Shown here piece by piece: positions 57,301 to 64,000 of a DNA stretch of 64,000 nucleotides; within the stretch, counting starts at the first letter, position 1, and every line of letters begins with the position of its first letter. The notes beneath the pieces were generated by a model. That model saw only the letters and a list, made by a program, of their open reading frames with translations, was not told the DNA's origin and made no database searches. The DNA is taken from contig NC_051118.1 in the NCBI RefSeq assembly GCF_014839805.1, positions 186,001 through 250,000 on the forward strand. Direction: 5' to 3'. The translations under genes were made by a program, and so were the position numbers. Source of the DNA: Manduca sexta. Lineage: Eukaryota; Arthropoda; Insecta; Lepidoptera; Sphingidae.

Positions 57301-60300
57301 ATGTTTTTAATATGTTTATGATTGTTTTGTTTTTTGTTTTATACTTAATTGTTTTTTTTTTAATTTTAAATTAATGATAGTTACAAAAATCAAAAAAAAT
57401 CTTTGGATACATCTATAAACATCGTAAATAATTCAGAACTGGTCACGATCAATTTATACATAGGTAATATATGATCAATGTTTTATATGTCATGAAAATA
57501 ATACTAAATTCATTATAATTGACCATTGGGCCAGATATGACGCTCGAACTGAGCGTCTGCCTGGAGTCTCGCGCTTGAAGGAAAAACTTTTTTGGTCACC
57601 ATCTTGTTTACCAACTCATTTTAAGCATTCTACACAATTGTTGCTGAAATTGAGTATTATTTTGTCTCACCTCAGCACAAGCAAGGGACACAAACAAAAG
57701 CAGCTCGCAAAGATCTGCTGCCCGGAGTCGCGTGTTGGTTAGTCACCACTAATAAGAACGTCTATATTTCCAAAGCCAGCGGAATTCATATTTTGGTATA
57801 TTTTCATAGACGAAGCAGATCACTCAATATAAGATTAAGTAGTTCTATTTCTAGGTACAGTAAGCTCTATTGGTGCCTTACGCAATGACAATAAAGCAAT
57901 GATATAGTTTGAACTATCCTTGCGGCATGGCGTCATACAATAATGATATCATTTTAGAATTCGTATATTACAAAATCATGCACGCAGGTAAACACTTGAT
58001 AAAACAATTATCACGAAGAGTCCATCAATACTTGAGATATATTAGAATCTTAAACGTTACCTAGAAAATAATCCTTATCAGACAACATGAAGTAATGATA
58101 TAAAAATCCCCCTTAACTATAATTGTCATTTAATGACGGTTAAAGATATCCGCTTTTTGTATGGGCGCTGCTAATGGGCGATGGTTCTTTATTACGAACA
58201 AATTGAACAATAAACCCTTAGAAAAAAAAAACTTGAATTTGGCACAATTTAGTATTTAAGTAAAAAAGATGATAAAAATCTCAAAAGCAGAGTTCATTGA
58301 AATTAAATGATTTCTTTCAATAGGCTCGTTTTTAAAAGTTCTATCCAAATATATATAAATTATGTCGGTTAGTATTTTTGTCGAATAAAAAATCCGTTTT
58401 TGGACATGTCCCTTAAATTGGCATTTAAAAATAGACCTCAAGAATTCTCTCGATAGGTCCGTTAAAAAACGAAACCTTCTTGATAATGATTATAATAAAT
58501 TTTGTTTTTATTAAATTCAACAACCTCGTCAAAATCAATAGATATTTAATTTTCTAAAAATAATCTCTGAACACTTTACTTTCTAACATTCTGACATTAC
58601 GCCAGGTTTTGTTTTAAATGTGTCAAAAATTGTAGTCTCATACATTTTACACTTAATATATTAAATAATACTTAGATATTCGACAAGACAATTTTACTTA
58701 GTGCTGATTTGTTCCGCCTTAGGGTAAAATTATTTCACAAAAGTTGACGAGAAATGATTATACCTCGCCAGTCGACAGAATTAATACTGTTCGAAACTGG
58801 ATACGAACAGGCTGATCGGATATTTACTTGGACGGCTGTTGCGGATTTTCTTGGATGCAAAAATCCTACCAAGATCAAATATTTAATCTTATCTTACTAA
58901 TAATGCGAAAGTTTGTGTCAATGTTTGGATGTTTGATAGAAGAAAACACTGAAACAACTGAATGGATTTTGATAAAATTTGACAAAGTATACCATGTTCT
59001 TCGTCAACACGTTGGCTCCTTTTAATCCCGCTAATTTGCCCCCGTGGAACAGAAAGGATTAAGTTAATCTATTTTTTAAATAGATAGGGCAAGCATCGTA
59101 CAGCGTTTTAGGGACTTTTGTAGCAAGAAAGTTTTTCACACGAACGAAACTATTACAATTAAAATAAGTATACCTATGCAAAAGCCTGTCTCCAGGAACG
59201 ATGTATCCAATGTTGAGGTTGGACCTCGCAGCGGGCGCCTTCACCACGGCAGCGTTGGCTCCAAGAACCGCGAGCACCAAGAAGATCAGGGTTTTCATCT
59301 GAAATTGTTAATAGTCATAAATAAACACATCTAGTCTCATTGTTCTGACCTAAAAAGAACTCTTTAGTGATATGCACTTATGGGTTAGAATCGCATTAGG
59401 ATCTATGTTAGGCACTTGGGGAGGTCTACACTCAGCAGTAGATGGAGACAGGCTGATTGATTGATATTAAACATTTAAGGAAAACAAAGGAGTTTAGGAT
59501 TTTAACCTACAAATAGACAGTATTGCAACCCAAAATCTTTTATTTTAGAGCGGAAGAAATTGTTCTTTTACTACATATATAGGCTTGCGTTTGCCCACAA
59601 TCTCGCCTGATGGAAAGTAATTATGTGGTTTACTGTGGATCACGCTCCCACTATCTCGCTTGACGGTAAGTGATAATGTGATCTACGATGAATCACGCTT
59701 GCCTACAAAATACTTATAACGTAACTTAAAGATGCCCAAGTTATAATTATCTAGAAATACAAACTCTGGCGGTTACATTCTTTATCGTACGCCTAATTGT
59801 GTAACCAAAACGCTTTGTATGCACTGGTGGAATATCAACCATGTATTGGTGACGATTCGCCGTGTCTCTAGTCGTCTGATGATGTAAAGGGCTTGGAATA
59901 AAATCCCACGGCACTCGCCGAAAGGTTTCTGGTTTGTCAGTGTCAATATGTGGAACTACTGCTCCGATTCTAACCATGTTTTCACTAATAGGAAGTCAGA
60001 TTATTCATGATGTCATATGCTACATTTTCTCTCGAGATCATGATTTATAGTCGGACGAATAAGGGAGCAGTTTGAATATGATTACGTAGTCTAAATCGCA
60101 ATTCCCCCATAACATTACAATTGCAACGCATAAACAGAGACAGCGATAATATTCGTTAGATTTTCTCATAAGTAATATAGAAACAAACAATTTTATACTC
60201 CGGAAAAGGTTATATATTCTCTAGTCTATACAGTAATTAGTAATAAATATTTATGAACTCACCTTTATTGCAATTGTTTACGTCTGCGCAGTGAAGTAAG

Positions 60301-60304
60301 CACT
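54153..60304 (-). CDS. MBF2/REPAT-like secreted protein, three exons
   Basis: The spliced product has 118 residues, the usual size of the MBF2 family, whose lepidopteran members include MBF2 itself and the REPAT proteins induced by pathogens and toxins. It begins MKTLIFLVLAVLGANA, a signal peptide. The mature part starts SNLNIGYIVPGDRLLH and ends SGGIGQNNVTVRFQSAVGRG, then YYYLLSVWGR. The N-x-G-x-x-x-GDRLL opening and the SGG-G-x-N-x-V-x-x-R-F-x-S-x-x-GRG...GR ending are the family signature. Exon 1 is non-coding (to 60263), exon 2 starts exactly at the ATG, and the last intron is 4.8 kb, filled with a MITE, a Helitron and a SINE. The phase across that intron is exact (AG plus A gives arginine). 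The role is inferred from the family. Confidence 0.85.
54549..54973. repeat. MITE with ATAGGGTAGTT ends
   Basis: ATAGGGTAGTT opens it and its complement AACTACCCTAT closes it. The interior (TGACGTCA, GCGATAACCC, CACAGAAGAATT) recurs at about 45585-45935 without clean ends. It lies in the MBF2-like intron. Confidence 0.65.
55739..56570 (-). mobile_element. Helitron, uninterrupted sister copy
   Basis: An 832-base copy with the same TC and CTAG ends as the element at 48024-49981. It carries the unfilled site GGATGACTGAGAGTGTTA (about 56035-56052), which shows exactly what was inserted in the other copy. It lies in the MBF2-like intron. Confidence 0.82.
56777..57040 (+). mobile_element. tRNA-derived SINE, copy 6
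   Basis: A complete copy from GACTGCCTCGGTGGCGTCG to a (TG)n tail at about 57023-57038. It lies in the large intron of the MBF2-like gene. Confidence 0.85.
57041..58740. other. MBF2-like intron, right half
   Basis: AT-rich sequence with several long T and A runs around 57240-57420. 57530-57760 is a less AT-rich block (GCTCGAACTGAGCGTCTGCC) that I cannot assign. A small repeat F fragment follows at about 58744. No exon is recognised. Confidence 0.5.
59174..59298 (-). CDS. MBF2-like gene, exon 2 (signal peptide and start of domain)
   Basis: The acceptor TAACAATTTCAG is followed directly by ATG. The exon encodes the signal peptide and then VVKAPAARSNLNIGYIVPGD plus RLLH, ending at the donor GTATAC. 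Its codons are GC-rich relative to the flanks. The open frame continues into the intron to 59059, but the donor is strong and the family sequence stops here. Confidence 0.85.
59747..59977 (-). CDS. Unidentified open frame, 76 residues
   Basis: It begins MVRIGAVVPHIDTDKPETFR and includes RVPWDFIPSPLHHQTTRDTA. The composition is balanced, unlike the AT-rich chance frames around it. It lies in the first intron of the MBF2-like gene on the same strand. I recognise no family and see no promoter; it may be a transposon relic. Confidence 0.25.
   Translation of the reverse strand: MVRIGAVVPHIDTDKPETFRRVPWDFIPSPLHHQTTRDTANRHQYMVDIPPVHTKRFGYTIRRTIKNVTARVCISR
60263..60304 (-). other. MBF2-like gene, non-coding first exon
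   Basis: The minus strand reads TCAGTGCTTACTTCACTGCG through CAATTGCAATAAAG to the donor GTGAGTTC (60262). A TATATAT lies at 60338-60344, about 40 bases before TCAGT, slightly farther than usual. The assignment to this gene rests on strand, position and the exon 2 acceptor immediately before the ATG. Confidence 0.45.
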
Positions 60305-60689
60305 GAATTATGATAAACACCTTACATATCTGAAACAATATATAGTGGAACGGTTTCAGTTAAGATAAGATTGTGTTATCGATGATTCAGACTGGATGAT
60401 ACTTGAAGATACTTCTAAGAAGTACATCTCCATCTGTTCTAATTGAATTGTTTATTGTATTGCATAAAAATATGGCGTGTTGGAAAAATAATTAACTGGT
60501 ATGTGTACTAAAAGGGTAGACTGAGATGGAAGTGGCATTTATAGTTACAAAATAGTTTAACTATCCACGTGAGTTAGCTACCCAATTCTAAATAACTGAA
60601 GAGATTTTATCTTCATGTGCGTCTTCAAAGGAAACAAGAATAGCATGTTTATTCCAGGAATGATCTTTCACGTAGGTAGTACGCCTAAC

Positions 60690-60865
60690 TAGAGACTCAC
60701 CCGCTTTCACACCCACCACTACGTCATCTGTAAGCCAGCATTTTATGACACCAAGCAGTGAAGCCTAACGTGTCTCAGGAAACACTAATTTGTGTTTATC
60801 CCGCAACAAAGGTAATCAAATAGAAAGATAGGGAGGAGTTGGAAATAATAAGTGTCCACTTCTCT
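60690..60865 (+). repeat. Repeat family R, copy 2
   Basis: It contains CACACCCACCACTACGTCAT, TTTTATGACACCAAGCAGTG, AACACTAATTTGTG and AATAGAAAGATAGGGAGGAG, as in the copy at 20275. Confidence 0.6.
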
Positions 60866-61677
60866 TTTAGCAAAGCGGGAGACAAAATGAACGAAGGAGG
60901 CATTTTTACGTTTACAACTAGATAAGCCAGTAAAGGACCTATCTAATCAGCCCGTATCCACCCAGTGCTGAATATGGGCCTCTTCTTTGTCACGCCACTC
61001 TTCTCTATCTTGTGCTAGTCCTATGCCATGAGTTGTTAGATTTAATTACAATAATAGACATGGTAAAAGCGCCAGAACGCACAGAAATTCCGTATCAACC
61101 AGCCTAAATAAGAACAGTTTACCCTTAAAATTACTATTATACCTTTAGACACAAACAAAGAATTCATTACCGTGCAAAAGGCTAAACATTCAATTGTAAC
61201 AAAAGGACGTCATAAAGAGTTATCTACATGGTGGACATATTCATGACTTAGAACAGCCCCACATAGATTCCAAGGTTTCAAAGATATGGTTAAAACCAGG
61301 TTTACTATTTCTTGAAACCAAGGGATTAATCATGGCTATCTGAGACCAGGTAAAAAAATTACAGAAAATTTATAACACAAGATCGTAATATTCTGAACGC
61401 CAAATGCAGAAATTGCCATCGCTATTTTAAAACAATTCAACATATTATTAGCGCCTGCTCGATTGGATACAAATAGATTACACACCGATGTGTGTAATCT
61501 ATTGTGTCGATACACAATCAAATAGCACACATTATTCATACAAAAATTGCTATTAAACTTAAACACATTTTAAATATACCCACACTTTACTATCAATAAA
61601 CCCCAAAACTTGTACTGGAGACCACAAGTCACAGTTATACTTTGACAAAGCAATTTTAACTTATAAGACCATCCGCA

Positions 61678-61800
61678 TATATATTTGAGTTTTTCTGCTC
61701 AGTATCAGCCCGGAGTCTGAAATTTGTGCCCGATATGGCGATAGGCTTGGCCCCTATCACATTATAGGATGGAACACACTTGGCGAAAAGTGAGTACCCT
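61678..61800 (+). mobile_element. tRNA-derived SINE, copy 7 (body only)
   Basis: It lacks the tRNA head. The body reads TTTTTCTGCTCAGTATCAGC, then GTGCCCGATATGGCGATAGG and GGAACACACTTGGCGAAAAG. Confidence 0.75.
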
Positions 61801-63519
61801 GAATTAACATACATACGTGTGTAGACCATACACAACAATAGATCCGATATAACTTATAAACTACACATACTTACGGACCATTCGCAGTTAAACCTTACCT
61901 TATCGAAATTTCAGTACTTAATAAACATAACCTTCATTAAACTATTACCGAAAAAATAAATACACAAAAGATGAAATAATATGGAAAATGAACAAAGTCT
62001 ATATAATCCCACTGGTGCTGTCTAGCACGGAGGTAATTCCAAACACGTCTAATCCCTTAAAATAATTGATATAGCGGAAAATACATACATTACCATGCAG
62101 ACAAATGCAAGCCTAAATACACGTCGCATAGTTCGCAAATTTCTACAGGAAGACTAGGGATGCCAGATTACAAATATTTAAATGGGCAAAAATACTGGGT
62201 TTCAGTTTTATACCCGGAACAAATAAGAAACAAAATTATTCTGTGACATTTTCTAATGTTTTTTACATTTTTCCGAGGATCAAGTCAGTTTTAACATATT
62301 TTTATTCGTTTAACATATTTGTAATTAATAATACAGTTATGTTCGTAATTAAAAACGGACATCACCTCGATTTGTTTATGAAATTTATTAAAAAACCGAA
62401 TCGTATTGATATGTATGCGAAAAAGCGAAAGTTGCGGGCAAGAGTACATGTCAAACTCAACAAACAAAAAAGATAAAAGAAAAAATAATAATTCCAATTT
62501 GCCCAAGACAAGAAATTGTATAAAAAATCTTAATGTACTTATATTTTTAAAAAAAGAACATTCCGTGTTTCTGTCCTGTAAATACAGTTTGAATTTGGAA
62601 TCAAGGTTAATACCTATTGTTACCGCGGTAAGGTTAGGTAACGCATTTACGAGTCTCAAAAGGGTTGAGCCGGTAAACTAAACTTTGCCAACACGTAACT
62701 GGCAGGGCGCCAAAGACTCACGTATCGCAATCACATATTTTAAAAACTTTATTGAATCACGTTAGGTTATATAATCGTGTTAAAGTTGGATATATTGGAC
62801 CGTGAACATGTTTTCTTGTTATTCTCGCTGTTATTTGTATATTCATTCTTCACTAGATCCATGTCAGACTTCTCTACAAAACTACAACTTTAAAATAAAG
62901 CCTTGTTACTCTATCTTACTTTCAATAGTGAAAACATTTATAAATCGATCTACATAAATAATTTACTTAAAATATATTCAGTAGGCTAAAATTTGCAGTC
63001 ATTCGCGTCTTGGCGGGATTTTAAACACGCTTTACTTTTCCTTATATTACTACTTATAAATAATTTGAAACTTATATGCCGTTGTTTAATAACAATCATG
63101 AAATTTTAGTAATATGTTTGATTTCCAAAATAAATAGTTTTAATTCCTTATTAGGACAATGTATTTATCAAAACCAAATGAGATCGTTTTAGACTAAGCC
63201 AGTGTGACCAATACCTACTTGTCGCCTTTTCGTATATAGTCTTATTATTCAAATATTCTCAATACCTATAGGTCATACGATAGCTCCTTCCTAGTGCTGG
63301 CGTTGACTAACGCAGAGTCGGAACGGCCAAATCGAATTGTCACGTCGTGTCACGTTTCTAATGAACACAGCTTTATAGTAAAGGCAGAGACGAATTAATA
63401 CGACTCGATTGCATTCGACAACAAATTATAATTACTTCTTCTTATTCAAGTCAACGGTAAAGATCATATTTTCATCCACGAAGACGCGCAGCACAATCTA
63501 AATATATTTAACACAAAGG

Positions 63520-63905
63520 TGACTGACTGACATAAAGATCTATCAACGCACAATCCAAACCACTGGACGGATCGGGCTGAAATTTGGCATGCAGGTAGAT
63601 GTTATGACGTAGGCATCCGCTATGAAAGGATTTTGATTAATTCTACACCCAAGGGGATAAAATAGGGGATGAAAGTTTGTATAAATCTTGTTAGATTTTC
63701 GACTGGTTGAACTGAAATTAAAGATTGGAGCTATTATGATGAAGACGTTCGCTTAAATAGGATTTTTATAAATTCAACCTGCATGGGGATAAAATTAGTT
63801 TGAACCTATCAGTGCCGGGAAAATATGTAGCAAGACTTTTATCATACAGTGGACTTTTATCCCGGAAAACTCCTTCACGCGGGCGTAGCCGCGAGCAAAA
63901 GCTAG
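63520..63905 (+). mobile_element. Helitron 3' part near the window end
   Basis: The end is recognisable: CCCGGAAAACTCCTTCACGC, then the hairpin GCGGGCGTAGCCGC and CTAG before T. The upstream part (CACTGGACGGATCGGGCTGA, GGCATGCAGGTAGATG) is a common lepidopteran repeat body. The left limit is approximate. Confidence 0.6.
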
Positions 63906-64000
63906 TTTTTAATAATCGCTTACAGTGTGCATGAGCGGCATGAATGCACAAACACACTACACACACCCCGCGCCACCATACAACACCCCCGCTCAAAAAG

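Larger units (their letters stand above)
60346..64000. other. Right end, no gene recognised
   Basis: Repeat R at 60690, SINE body at 61678 and a Helitron end at 63520-63905. 62240-62680 has overlapping open frames on both strands of AT-rich sequence, which I do not regard as genes. The last 100 bases are CA-rich. Confidence 0.55.

Noticed and set aside
62243..62681. Overlapping frames of 77-122 residues on both strands
   Set aside because: AT-rich, lysine/phenylalanine-biased on both strands at once, with no splice or promoter context.

Overview
The window is nuclear DNA from an insect, almost certainly a moth or butterfly. Genes are split into short exons by large AT-rich introns, and much of the rest is transposon debris of lepidopteran character: small Helitrons with TC and CTAG ends, a tRNA-derived SINE with a (TG)n tail, Jockey-type LINEs and foldback MITEs. 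One protein gene belongs to the MBF2/REPAT family, which is greatly expanded in Lepidoptera. There is no bacterial-style operon, rRNA, genuine tRNA gene or CRISPR array. A run of exactly 500 N (31569-32068) is an assembly gap.

Left part (199-16012, minus strand): 17 consecutive coding exons of an RNF123/KPC1-type E3 ubiquitin ligase, rebuilt by matching splice sites and reading-frame phase from exon to exon. They cover the probable N-terminus, the complete SPRY domain and much of the central helical region. The C-terminal RING part lies beyond the left edge. The introns hold Helitrons, a SINE, a MITE and a truncated Jockey-like LINE. The LINE sits in the one interval (7910-11340) where a conserved protein block could not be found.

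Middle (16013-44842): no complete gene. It contains a probable non-coding first exon with a GC-rich promoter on the plus strand (about 24240-24430), many repeats, a 310-bp TTAA-flanked foldback, the gap, and a nearly end-to-end ISL2EU-type DNA transposon (about 35943-38812) with a broken DDE transposase and a broken YqaJ-type nuclease gene. At 44843-44928 is a single plus-strand exon of calbindin-32 (Cbp53E), an EF-hand calcium-binding protein. Its flanking coding exons are not visible in the window.

Right part (44929-64000): two small secreted-protein genes on the minus strand. One is a single-exon 67-residue peptide gene with a TATA box, initiator and poly(A) signal (50259-50640). The other is a three-exon MBF2/REPAT-like gene (54153 to about 60304). 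If the remaining calbindin exons lie past 64000, both small genes sit antisense inside a calbindin intron. The same region holds a three-level nest of transposons (Helitron in hAT in Helitron), which can be read precisely because a second, uninterrupted copy of the outer Helitron lies 7.5 kb away.

The genes are not functionally coupled in any way the sequence shows: protein turnover (KPC1), calcium buffering (calbindin) and two probable stress- or immunity-type secreted proteins.
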